64,000 bases of DNA from Ananas comosus (Eukaryota; Streptophyta; Magnoliopsida; Poales; Bromeliaceae): contig NC_033625.1 in the NCBI RefSeq assembly GCF_001540865.1, positions 9,885,996 through 9,949,995 on the forward strand, given 5' to 3'. This document shows positions 44,169 to 54,954 of this stretch, in pieces; the first letter of the stretch is position 1, and every line of letters begins with the position of its first letter. The translations under genes and the position numbers were made by a program. The notes beneath the pieces are model-generated. The model searched no databases and was not told where the DNA came from. It worked only from the letters and a program-made list of their open reading frames with translations.

Positions 44169-46714
44169 TGTAGCACACTGGACCTTTGCAAATTGCGAGG
44201 TTCGGGTGTTCGATTTGTATTCCGAACTCTTCCACACTTGGTGGAGGGCCGTCGATGGTATACCGGCCTAAAAGTTCGATCTTGAGAGTTTTGGCAGAGT
44301 CCTGAGAGTTTTTACTTTCGGGGACCGGTCCCTGATAGGAGAGACCGGTCCCCCAGTGAACAGTGCTGCGCAGCCGGCGAGGCAACCGGTCCCTGGCAGT
44401 CGAGACCGGTCCCCGAGCGCGTCTGAGCGGGGAGAGACCGGTCCCGGAGGGAGGAGACGGTTCCGAACGTTGGATTTTCGTCTCTTGAATTTTTATATTA
44501 TATGCTCTTATTTCATGTGGGGGTAGGCTGAGAGACCGTCCCAGGTCGGGAGACGCGTCCCTCTGGGCGAAAACTGCCAGACCGGGCTGATGTGATTTTG
44601 GATTTTTGAGGGCTTATCAGATTTTGTACTTTAGAGCTAGTAGAGAGCCTTTCTTCTCTCTCTTTCCCTCATTTCTCTCCACCTTTGCATTCTAGAGAGG
44701 GAAGAAGAGAGGGAGAAGGAAAAGAAGAGAGAAGAAGAGGAAGGGCTTGCTTGGAGGCCTTGGAGCCCATCTTCTTCCTCATTTTCTCACCTGTTGAGGC
44801 TTGGAGCTTTCGGTTGGAGCTTTGAGGGATGTCAAACTTCAACCTACTTGATTTTGAGCTGAATTGGAGCTTGTTCTTGAGGTTGTTAGCTTGTAATCCC
44901 CATTTGATACATGTTTTCCTAGGTTTTACTAGATGAAACCCTAGATTTTGGGATTTAGGGTTTATTTTGGGGGTTTTTGGATTTGAGGCTTCTTGATCTC
45001 ATTTGATTGGTTTGGAACCTTTACATAGATTAGATTGGGAGACCTCTACCTTCCATTTGATGATTAAGAGAGGGTTTTCCACTTGAGCTGAGTTTTTCCC
45101 AACCCTAGCTTGAGAAGCTTAATGATTGAGCTATTTGCTCTTCGTTTCGTTGGGTGATCCTATTTTTGATGTTTCTAGGGTACTAGGAAGCTTGTGGATA
45201 CCTTCGTTCGGCAAAACGAAGAAGTCGATTTTGGTGGGTTTGACTTCATGAAAATGGGGCAAAATGGCCCCTATGCCTTCTAAACTTTTTGTAAAGTATT
45301 TTTTGAATACAAATTCATGCTAAACATGATTTATATGAATTTTAGAACACTTAACATGCATGCCTCATGTATCGTAACATTTGTACTCCATATAGTAGAG
45401 CTATATGTGTAGATTGCATGCATTGTAGATAGTGCTTGGTTGTGCAAGTTGAGAGCACGTCTCCATGCTAGAATTGAGTGAACTATGCATCATGAATATA
45501 TTAATGCCATGCTTGGGACTCGTTGAACAAAAGTGTCCTAAAGGGGCACTTGGAATTAGTAAACTATGAAAATGCAACTTAGAGATCTGATGATAGGCCA
45601 TTGTACATCTGCTATATATTCCATATTAGAGACATGATGACATAGAGATAGGCCTTTGGGACATTCGATATATTCCATGTTATTAGACATGAGGACTTGG
45701 TACTTGCGACAGATCGTTTGACTACTTGCCATTGTGCTCATTCGCACATGCTTGTGAGGGTTGCTCCCTGCAAGCCAGCACTCCGGAGATAGCCATCGCG
45801 ATTCATATTCGCCGTGCGGGATTGGGCGCCGAAGTGGATTGCCGTGGGACAGGCTCATTCCTAGGGTGGGGATGATGACTACCACGGGACCATTAGGCTC
45901 GGCACCGGCCAGACAGCCTATGGGTGGGTCTCAGGGCCATAGACAGCCTTTGGGTGGGTCTCTTCAGATTTGACTTTGAGTACTCATTATGACATGTGGA
46001 CAGATGATGACTTAGTGTACTACTTGGACATTGACTAGAATAGTAAACAACGGAACTTTACTGTTTCGCATTGTGAACATTATGATAGTTGGAGACTTTT
46101 ACTTCATGCATAGTTGCTTCATACTTATGCTAATTATGCTAAGTAGAGATATCATGTTGTAGTAAGACACATCCTTACTTACCTTTTGCTTTTCTACATT
46201 TATAGTCACTGACATCTTTTGTAGCTTTGGGCCTTGTGGTGCATTCACTGAAGTCAGTAATTGCCCACTGGGAACTATTTTTAATAGTTCTCACGCCCCT
46301 GTTTTATGGTTTACTTTTCAGAGCCTTCGGCACCGGCGGAGGCACGGGATCGCGGCAAGGGGATCGCTTAGCTAGCTAGCGAGGAGCGGTACTTTGCCTA
46401 GGTGGTTTACTCTTTCTTTTTGTAGTTGAGAGAGAGTGAGAGGTTTTTGTATCCATGTATAGAGACCGCCTATGTATCTACCTATAGCACTTGTATCTGG
46501 GATTTCCTGGTATCACTTTATGTTTTATTTAGTGGACTTACAGTTTTATCCTTATCCTTGTTGTAGCGTTTAGACATTTATTATGCTCTGATACTCCTAG
46601 ATGTCTTTTATTATTGCTTTTATTATTGTTGTTTTAGACGCCTTATACGTTTTAGACGTATGGCGGGTCTCGGCACGCACCGGGCGGGCTTCCGCTGGGT
46701 CCCGGGCCGTGACA
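44169..46714 (+). repeat. Solo LTR I with 5-bp TSD AGTCT
   Basis: Starts TGTAGCACACTGGACC, ends CGGGCCGTGACA, flanked by AGTCT at 44164-44168 and 46715-46719. It splits the last codon of element J pol from its stop. GGGACCGGTCCC array 44320-44460, GA-rich leader 44690-44750, hairpin GAACTATTTTTAATAGTTC at 46272-46290, CTTTTCAG|AGCC near 46320, U5 motif GGGATCGCGGCAAGGGG. Confidence 0.93.
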
Positions 46715-46762
46715 AGTCTTGAGGTACGTTGCTTTCGAGTTTCGCGGACGAAACTCCTTTTT

Positions 46763-46774
46763 AGGAGGGGTGAA
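46763..46774 (+). other. Polypurine tract of element J
   Basis: AGGAGGGGTGAA directly before the LTR start TGTAGCAC. Upstream is the pol tail region TTCGCGGACGAAACTCC, matching the tail of element B. Confidence 0.88.
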
Positions 46775-47128
46775 TGTAGCACACTGGACTTTTGCAAATT
46801 ACGACGTTCGAGTGTTTGCTCAGTGTTTGCAAATTACGACGTTCGAGTGTTTGCAAATTACGACGTTCGAGACCACCTTTGTACTACTTTTAGCACTTAT
46901 TTTCGGGATTTGTTATTGTTCTACTTTATGGTTTTATCTTAGTGGATTTTTTTAGCTTTTGTTTATTCCTTTGTTGTAGATTCTAGTTGTACTATGCTCT
47001 GATACTCCTAGGTGTTCATTTATCATTGCTTTATTTATGGTTTTATTGTAGACGTCTTATATGTTTGAGACGTATGGCAGGTCTAGACACGTCCCGGGCG
47101 GGCTTCCGCTGGGTCCCGGGGCGTGACA
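46775..47128 (+). repeat. 3' LTR of element J with a large internal deletion
   Basis: Only 354 bp of an LTR expected to be about 2.5 kb. The first bases (TGTAGCACACTGGACT) run into three tandem copies of a unit of about 24-36 bp containing GCAAATTACGACGTTCGAG (46791-46870). The sequence then jumps to the last 260 bp of the LTR (from GAGACCACC at 46869). The end, GGGGCGTGACA, is followed by CTAATGCCCC, again RT coding sequence. Confidence 0.85.
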
Positions 47129-47875
47129 CTAATGCCCCGGCAGTTTTTGTTGCGGGCATGTGTCATCGACTACAAGGGTAGTTGGGCAAGTCATTTACCA
47201 ATGGCCGAGTTTGCCTACAACAATTGTTATCAAGCAAGTATAGAGATGGCACCGTTTGAGGCTCTTTACGGGCGAAAGTGTCGGTTTCCTATACATTGGA
47301 GTGACTTAGGTGAACGTGCGGCATTGGGCCCTGATGTATTGCGGGAGGCGGAAGAGAAGGTTCGTCTCGCTCGCGAGAAGTTGCTCGCGGCGCAATCTAG
47401 ACAAAAGAGCTACTCGGATAAGCGCCATAGGGATTTGGAGTTCGCGGTGGGTAACCGCGTCTTCTTGAAGGTTTCGCCTATAAAAGGCGTGAAGCGCTTT
47501 GGAGTGCGAAGGAAGTTGAGTCCCCGGTATATTGGACCGTTTGAAGTGTTGGAACGTGTTGTAGCGGTAGCATACCGACTCGCATTACCACCGAAGCTCG
47601 CGGATGTGCATAATGTGTTCCACGTCTCCAACCTTTGCAAGTACGTCCACGACCCTGAGCATGTTATGTATTATGAGTCGCCGAATCTATAAGAGGACTT
47701 GAGTTATGAAGAGTTCCCGGCGATGATCATTGCTCGAGAAGTGCGAAAATTGAGAAATCGTGAGATTCCCTACGTGAAGATTCGTTGGATCAATCACGAT
47801 GATCGTGAGGCCACGTGGGAACCCGAGGAAGCGATGAAAGTGCATTATCCTCATCTCTTCAAAGAAATGAGTTGA
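47129..47875 (+). pseudogene. pol: pol fragment of element K: RT scrap, integrase C-terminus, chromodomain
   Basis: The first about 24 bases are an RT scrap (NAPAVF). They jump to the end of the integrase core (RACVIDYKGSWASHLPMAEF, YQASIEMAPFEALYGRKC), followed by the integrase C-terminal domain (DLEFAVGNRVFLKVSP, KLSPRYIGPFEVLERV) and the chromodomain (IPYVKIRWINHDDREATWEP), ending YPHLFKEMS and TGA at 47873-47875. A TAA at about 47690 stands where element C has a Gln (PEL-Q-EDLSYEE). The sequence is closer to element C than to J, which fits its TGTAAGGAAG-family LTR. Everything between the RT scrap and the integrase end is deleted. Confidence 0.9.
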
Positions 47876-47926
47876 GGTAAGAGTTATTGAAGTTATTGAA
47901 TTCGTTTCGAGGACAAAACTCCTTTT

Positions 47927-47938
47927 TAGGAGGAAAGG
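47927..47938 (+). other. Polypurine tract of element K
   Basis: TAGGAGGAAAGG-type tract directly before the LTR start TGTAAGGAAG at 47939. Confidence 0.8.
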
Positions 47939-50515
47939 TGTAAGGAAGTGAATTCTCGAAATACGAGAGTTGGACTTCGTTTAAAATCGACCAAGGGTCG
48001 TGTTGGTATGCTTTGGAAAAGCCGAAGAAGTCAAAGGCACCAAAAGTGCATTGAGGTTGGATCTCGGAGAGCAAATTGATGAAAATCTGCATTTGGCAGA
48101 TTCTGCTCTCCGGGACGGGTCCCTGGTGGGAGAGACCGGTCCCCGTAAGCAGTGTGGGTGGCAGAGAAGTTCTGCACGCGACATTTGCTCTCGGGGTCCG
48201 ATCCCTGGAGGGGGGACCGATCCTTGAAGGTCCGATCCCTCAGGTGAGGACCGGTCCCTATATGCGTAGCCAACAAAAAGAGGAAAAAATTGGCTAAGTC
48301 CTGAGAGTTCAGCTCTCGAGGACCGGTCCCTGGCGGGAGAGATCGGTCCCCGTGCGCATGAAAGGGCTGACCTGAGGGCTTTGCGTGTGAGGTAGCTCTC
48401 GGGGACCGGTCCTCCCGTAGAGGGACCGGTCCCCACATGCGAAATCTGCCCAGTCTGGGCAGTGCATAAGAGGCAAAGTGGAGGGGTGTAAATACAAATG
48501 TTGCATAAGAGGGTTGTATAGAAAGGGTTATTGAGTCACTTCTCTCTTCTCCCTCACACACACACTCACCCACACTCTCTCTTTCTCTCTCAAGGAAAAG
48601 GAGGAGGAGAAGAAGAAAGAAAAGAAGGAGGAGAAGGAAAGGAATGAGAAGAAGATCAAAAGGAGGACTACCACTGTCTTCTCCATATTCTTCTTTGCTC
48701 GTGCTAGCTAATAGAGGTAAGCTTCAACCCTCTCTCATGGTAGAAGTGTTAGGGTTTGCTTTGATCTCTTAAAACATAGCTAGATGGACTCTAATGGATC
48801 TCTAGAAGTAATGGAACTCATTGATTGCAAGAATAAATGCTAGAATAGAGCTATTGCAATATTGGGGCTTCTAGGACATCCAGAAGAGGGCTTTTGTTCA
48901 TTGAGGGTTTTGATCTCAATTGACCCTTCTCTAATCTAATTGTTAGGTCCCCGAACGCGTTCGTGCACTCAGTTTGAGCATTCGTCGAGGCTACGAAGAG
49001 ATATTGGCGAAAAACCAATTTTTGGCTTCATTTTCGCCTGGAACCCCGAGGAGGCATCTAAAAATTACGAAATCGGAACCCTAGCCTTTTGGTAGCATAA
49101 GAAGGTGGGGGGTGTCCATCCCGAAGCAACCGAGCTTCTTTTTATGTCTAAGTTCTTTATATTGATCATATATGGATATTATGCATTATAGGATAGTAGA
49201 TAGTTAGAATTCTAATTACTTGCATGCTTTCTTAGTAGTGTAGCATTGAGAGCTTGACACATGGACTAGGGACGCATGAGAATTGGGTCTTGTGACATGA
49301 AATCCTATATGGCACAATGAGATGAACTTGGACATGTATAGCCTAGATGAGTAGCGTTGAACTAGTGTAGTAGAAACACTAAATATGAACGAGTGGCATG
49401 TCAACTAGTTAGAAAACTTACTACAAATGATCGAACGAGTGGCATCGAGTCTAGTGTAGTAAACATGACATGAACTTAGAGATGGTAGAAGTCCCGGCAT
49501 TTGATTATGCATCGTGATTGTGCAGCAGAGGCACTATGACCCTAGTAGATAGGGTATCCTCTTGTGAGGATTGTATCATACTCACTAGTCTGTTTCGTTT
49601 ATCGGTGGTCGCTCCACCGAAGCAGTGGTCTCCGGAGTACTTCACACAGGGGAAGACGTAGTTGTCCCGCAGACGGTCTCGGTGTGCGAGTGCAGTTTCT
49701 CCTCACCTATGAGATTGAAAGTGAGTCGATGGTTTACCCTACGGGTTAGCCAGGTAAATTGGGTAATGAACATGAATGGCATAGTAAAATTGCATTTTTA
49801 CCTTGAGTAGACATAGTGTATGTTGTAGATTGCATTGCTATGTTACATATATATATACTCTTGACATCATACTAGCATGATAGTATACTGTTGTGTGATG
49901 ATTATTTCATACATGGCATCGCATTGAAGGCATGGTAGGATAGTTACAGTTTACATTTCTACCTGTCTATCTATCTATTTGCTTATGCCTGCTTAGACCT
50001 AGTGGGAAGATCAGCGGAGTCGGCGGCCGAACCCACTAGGAACTATATTTATATAGTTCTTACCCCATTTTGTTGCAGGGCCGAGTACCAGTGCGTTGGG
50101 CGAGGACCGCGGCAAGGGCATAGCCCCCTAAGTTAGTTAGTAGCTTTCCTACATGCATATAGAGTACCCTCGTGTACTAGATGATGTATATTTTGATAGT
50201 TGATGGAGAGCTACCCATGTATTTTGGAGATGACCATGTATTACATTTTGGAAGATGGAAATGTAATGTAATCAATTATGTAAATGTTGAATGGTTGTAA
50301 TAGCTAAAATATCTCTCTTTATTCACTGGTTATACACTTGTGGTTCTTGCTCTTAGTTGTGTTGCACTTGTGTGCTTTTAGTTGATCATGTATGTATTGA
50401 ATTTCTTTTCCTGGGCAAATTCTTGTACATGATCTCGTTGCTTAGCCTTGGGCGGACAGGGGAGGTGCTGTCCGTTCGCCGTCTGTTCGACGCGCCCGAA
50501 CCTCGGGGCGTGACA
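47939..50515 (+). repeat. 3' LTR of element K (TGTAAGGAAG family)
   Basis: 2577 bp, TGTAAGGAAGTGAATTCTCG to CTCGGGGCGTGACA. ACCGGT array 48110-48435, (CA)n/CT leader and GA-rich stretch 48540-48665, donor TAGAG|GTAAGC at 48717, hairpin GAACTATATTTATATAGTTC at 50040-50059, acceptor TTTTGTTGCAG near 50079. The right flank AGCTA continues LTR L, so K was inserted in L. The left end of K is not in the window in recognisable form. Confidence 0.9.
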
Positions 50516-52963
50516 AGCTACTCTCGGGTTGCACCTTGCAGGGCTGTGTACCGGTACAGCCTTGATGGTTGTACCGGAACAGGTTTCGTATCGGTACACC
50601 TTGATGGTTGTACCGGTACAGATGTGATTTTCTACCAACTCGAGGCTCGGGTTTGTGTGTTCGGGGGATTTGTACCGGTACACTTTCCCGTGTATCGGTA
50701 CACTTTGACAAATTGCGAAATGATAGTTTTTCAAGGGTGTAACTGCAATGTAGCTTCTCTACTTATACCCCACGCCCCTTAGAGCTTCCCCTGAGCTGAG
50801 AGCTGTGGAGAACAAGGTAGGGCTTCCTCCCACTTCTCCCCTTTGGCCTATTCTTCCTTTTTTGCTTGAGATTTAGGGTTGTAACCCCCTCTTTTTGCTT
50901 TTTGGACAATTTTCTCCACGGTAGGAGCTTGGAGCTTGGCTTTGGAAGCTTGTTGGAGAGTGGATTCTCAATCTAGTTGGTGTTGAGTCTTGATTGAAGC
51001 TTCTAAGAGGTTGGTAGCAAGTTTCTTCCTCTAGATTCTAGTTTTGATGCTTTAAACTAAATGAAATCCTAGAAAATGGAAACTTAGGATTTATTTGGGC
51101 ATTTTAGATTTAGGGCTTTTGGAGCTTGATCTCTTGGATTAGAACCTTCCTCTAGATTGGATTGGAAGGGTTCTAGCTCTCTTTTAAAGCTTGAGAAGGG
51201 ATTTCCATACTATAGGTGAGTTTTAACCCTTTCTTGGCTTGATTATTGTTCGGACTTGGAGTTGTTCGTTCGATTCGCTTATCCCTCTTGGAACGATCCT
51301 TAGGGGGCTAGGAGGCTAGTGGGCACCTTCGTCGGCGCAAACGAAGGGGATTTAACGGAGCTTCGGTGGGTTTGACCTCATCAAAAATGAGAAAATCTCA
51401 TTTATGTTGATTTAAGTTTTGTAAAATGAAAAATCATGCACTTTCATGCTAGATGCATTATTTGTGAATTTTAAAATGCTTAAAATGCTTACGTTATCTA
51501 CAATGCATTTTTGGACCTCTATGTAGCAGAGAGTTTGCATGTGAGGCTTATGCATGTGTTTAGCATTCTTATTCGGGACTTGGGATCATGTTTCATATAG
51601 TGGAAATAACATATGTAATATGCCCTTGGACATAAATCTCAATTGGACATAGGAGAATACATTAGGCTATAAAGTGACTTTGGACTCGAATAACTTGTGA
51701 ATTAGAGAGCTAATGTCATGAAGCGACATTGAGCTTGAGTTATATATGGACCTAGTGAATAATACCATAAAGAGGCATGGAAATTGGAACATGCTTGGAT
51801 ATACTAATGTTCTAGTGTCATAAAGAGGCACTAGACTTAGTGAATGTTGGAACTTCACCTTGTGATATAGCACTAGACCGTTGGGTTGCTAGTGGCTATT
51901 ACCATGTTAGAGACATGACGATCGGGTTTTTGAGATGATGACTACGCTTTCTTGCTATTTGTGCTCATACGCACATGCTTGTGAGGGTCACTCCCTACAA
52001 GCCGGCACTCCGGAGTTAGCCTACGCGACTTATGCTCGCTTGTGTGGTATTGAGAAGCCTACGGGGTCGGGAGGGATAGACTCATTCCTAGAGTGGGAAT
52101 GTTGGGGCTACCACCGACACTTAGGCGGCACAAGCTGGACCACACCTGTGTAGGTCCTATAACAAGATTGAACAATGACACTAATCTATAAATGATAATC
52201 ACTACTAGATAAGGTATAGTAATTGGATTATCTTGACATGCTCATAGCATAGCTTTAGACATTTGGGGACATGTAGTATACTTGATAGTATCGCTCCTTG
52301 CATTATAGTATACTTGTTTGCCATGTTGGAACATGCTAGTTATGTATTGGACATACTTGATCATGTTAGAATGAATGTACATCATATTGTCATCATATTA
52401 CTTATGGCTTAGTAGTTTAGCATTCGATACATGCTTTCATACCTGCAGTTTATTATTGTTGCTTATCATATCTACCTTACTCTTTTGGGCCTAGTGGTGC
52501 ATTGTGCTGAGGTCAGTAATTGCCCACTGGGAACTATAAATTATAGTTCTCACGCCCTCTATTTCATATTTCCTTTCAGAGCCTTCCACGCCGGGTGAAG
52601 CTAGGGGCCGCGGAAAGGGTATTGCCTCGAGTTAGCTAACTGGCGAGGGACTTATCGATAAGTGGTCTATCTCTCATTAGTTTTATTTTGGAGAGGTTGA
52701 GAGTTGTACCTGTGTATAGAGACCACCTTTTTTTGTATGTATTTTGAGACGGTTGTTGCATTACATTATGTTTTACTTTAGTTGAGTAGTTCTCTTTCTT
52801 CCATTTCTGTTGATAGAATTAGTTGTATACTCGCTCTGATATCTCTAGTTACTGTTTACTCTTATCTTTCATACCTCTTTATTGTAAACGCCTTATATGT
52901 ACAGGCATATGGCGGGTCTGGGCACGCACCGGGTGGGCCTATGCCGGGTCCCGGGGCGTGACA
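50516..52963 (+). repeat. LTR L, lacking its first about 170 bp; right edge of the nest
   Basis: Begins inside U3 (CTACTCTCGGGTTGC, compare 34194 in LTR F) and ends GGGGCGTGACA at 52963. TGTACCGGTACA palindromes 50546-50705, weak donor AAGAG|GTTGGTAGC near 51008, hairpin GAACTATAAATTATAGTTC at 52531-52549, CCTTTCAG|AGCC near 52578. AAGAC at 52964-52968 is the expected right TSD; the left one is not visible. Confidence 0.85.
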
Positions 52964-53263
52964 AAGACGAAGAAGAAAAATTGGAAGAGGGGATTGGGGA
53001 GAAAATAACTATTTCATTGCCTAATTCTTTCATGCTTACAATTACCCTATTATACTGATCTCCGGATCTCGTACTGAGATGAATAAGCAAAAAGTAAAAG
53101 GGATTACATTGCAAAAAGTAATCTACTTAAGCTAAATAGTAGTTGGGTTGATTTGGGTCTAATTCGGCACTAGTTGGGCCTTGTGGTCAGATTCCTCTTC
53201 ACTTCCCTTCCAGGCTGCACCTAGCGGGTGGATCTCTCCTTTAGCGCCCGCTCCGTTACTGGT
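52964..53263. other. Low-copy flanking DNA, no gene seen
   Basis: This is the first non-retrotransposon DNA to the right of the nest. I see no coding sequence, RNA gene or repeat in it. Confidence 0.6.
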
Positions 53264-53564
53264 AAAGTGTATGTTTGGTTGCTTGTAAAACCACCTTGAA
53301 AAAAAAATTTTGTGGAAAAGTACGATTCCAATGTTTGTTTGCTCGTAAAAAATTTTTTTGCAGAAAATTTCTTTTACCAAAGTTTGAAGAAAACGGGTGT
53401 TTTTATTTTTTGCTCGAAATGAGCAGAAAATGAAAATGAGCGCTGAAAAATCGCGGCGTTGAGAGGGGAGGGGGCAGCAGGCGCGTGGTCCACGAGGCAC
53501 ATCCCATCTCGTGGACCGCGAGAGAGGTCCACGGTGGACCTCTCACCCGGCCCCCTCTTTTCTT

Positions 53565-53609
<45 letters not shown>

Positions 53610-53660
53610 NTAGATGGCGTAAAAATTTATTTTTATAATTTTACGTCAAGCGAAACGCAC
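53264..53660. mobile_element. Possible small TIR element (MITE-like), Tourist-like ends
   Basis: The left end GTGTATGTTTGGTTGCTTG and the right end, whose reverse complement is GTGCGTTTCGCTTGACG, are imperfect inverted repeats both followed by TAAAA. The GTTTGGTT word is common at the ends of plant PIF/Harbinger and hAT MITEs. Inside are two smaller palindromes (53490-53545, GTGGTCCACGAG and GAGGTCCACGGTGGACCTC) and a (TA)n run. No clear target duplication was found, so class and exact ends are uncertain. Confidence 0.4.
53567..53610. repeat. (TA)n microsatellite ending in an N
   Basis: About 20 TA units, with an undetermined base at 53610. Its true length is probably unresolved in the assembly. 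Confidence 0.9.
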
Positions 53661-53811
53661 CCCAAGCCCCCTTCTCCAATAAGTTTGTTTATATACTATC
53701 TAAACCCTTATTAAAAAGCTTGTTCTGGATATGGTCGGATTCTATCCGTCGCTACCCTAATCGCGTCTTCGCCCCTCTCCTTCTCCGGCTCTCCCGAAGC
53801 CTCCTCCCTCC

Positions 53812-54580
53812 ATGGTTGCCCCCGACGTTACAGAGAAAGAGGAGGCGGAGGCGATGATAGGGCCAGGCCCCGCCGCTCCTCGCTCGCGCCCGAAGCGACC
53901 CCTCCAGTTCGAGCACGCTTTCCTCGACGCCCTCCCCTGCGCCCACATGTACCTACTTACAACAACAACCCCACTTTTTTCTTTTTCTTTTTCTTTTTCT
54001 TTTTTATAATAATTATAATTTGGATGCTGCCATCAATTAAGAGCTCGCTTTTAGCTAAAATGAGACCCACCCACTCTTCTCGGCTTTCTTTATTTATCTG
54101 ATCATAGCCCCTTAAGTTTTGTTCGAGTTATTCTAGTTGGTTTACTTGAAAATTTTGGTAAATTTATTTGTCTCTATCAGCTACTTGTGTGTTTATTGTT
54201 TGAGGTTTAGATTTTGATGGAATCATCGATGAATTTGATAAATCTCCAATTTATATGACTAAAATCACTCAATTCCAAAATGTCACAAGTTAAGAGGAGG
54301 GCCATTTCAAAATGACCTACAGTTGAGGGAGTGTCCATGCATTTCTGCCAACTGATGAGCTAGGAACAGTAGTAACATTTTGATATTACCCGTCTTTGGA
54401 TCGTTTGATGTGTAAAGAGCATTTGTTGTGTTCTTCTTTAAGATTTGAAGCCAATTGGCTGCTGCATGCTGAATCAGAATTATGTGCAATGCAGGTATGA
54501 GAAGAGTTACATGCATCGGGATGTGGTCACTCACGTCGCTGTATCAGCAACGGATTTCTTCATCACCGGAAGTATTGATG
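53812..54580 (+). CDS. CYP71: First two exons of a CYP71-like WD40-cyclophilin gene
   Basis: Exon 1 is 53812-53948 and exon 2 is 54495-54580. The ATG at 53812 follows a CT-rich 5' UTR-like stretch (53730-53811). Exon 1 reads [20 protein letters not shown] and ends [21 protein letters not shown] donor at 53949 and a CAG acceptor at 54492-54494 join it in frame to [20 protein letters not shown] and FFITGSIDG. The next donor is GTGCTT at 54581. These blocks fit the N-terminus and first WD40 blade of CYP71, a nuclear protein with four WD40 repeats and a C-terminal cyclophilin domain, known in Arabidopsis for chromatin-based gene repression. Exon 3 (expected to start near HLKFWKK) was not found in the next 9.4 kb, so the gene either has a very long intron 2 or is truncated. 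Confidence 0.8.
53949..54494 (+). other. Intron 1 of the CYP71-like gene
   Basis: GT...AG intron of 546 bp with a (TTTTTC)n-type run near 53976-54005 close to the donor. It holds no other feature that I can see. Confidence 0.7.
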
Positions 54581-54954
54581 GTGCTTTCCCTATCTTTTAC
54601 TGTTTATTTAAGTGATATCTTGAATTGATATTCTAGCTGGTCGTCTTAAGTTTCTCTTCTCAAAATTGCTCAATATATTTCCTAGTTTGCCGTTCTCATA
54701 TCTGAAGGAATGTTGTGGGTTAGAAAAGGCTATTTCGTTGTAAAATTCTATTTAAGCAACTTCCATGCCATATAAATATATATGTATATATTTATATATT
54801 GTTTGGCCATTAACAAGCTGTCTCTCAGTTAAGATCCTATATTCTCAAATAATATTCTATTTTGCATTTATTATTCTATTCGGTCATTCGTAGTTACTTA
54901 AAAACTTACTTCTGTAAATAATTATGCACGAATTAGATTTCAGAGGGTTGAAAG
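54581..54954 (+). other. Start of putative intron 2, no gene seen
   Basis: AT-rich sequence with a TATATATG-type run at about 54772-54800. No exon 3 candidate with a WD40 signature is present. Confidence 0.55.

Noticed and set aside
54630..54700. Candidate exon 3 of the CYP71-like gene (reads GRLKFLFSKLL after a TAG acceptor)
   Set aside because: Only LKF matches the expected block; the tryptophan and following residues are missing and the frame leads to unrelated sequence.
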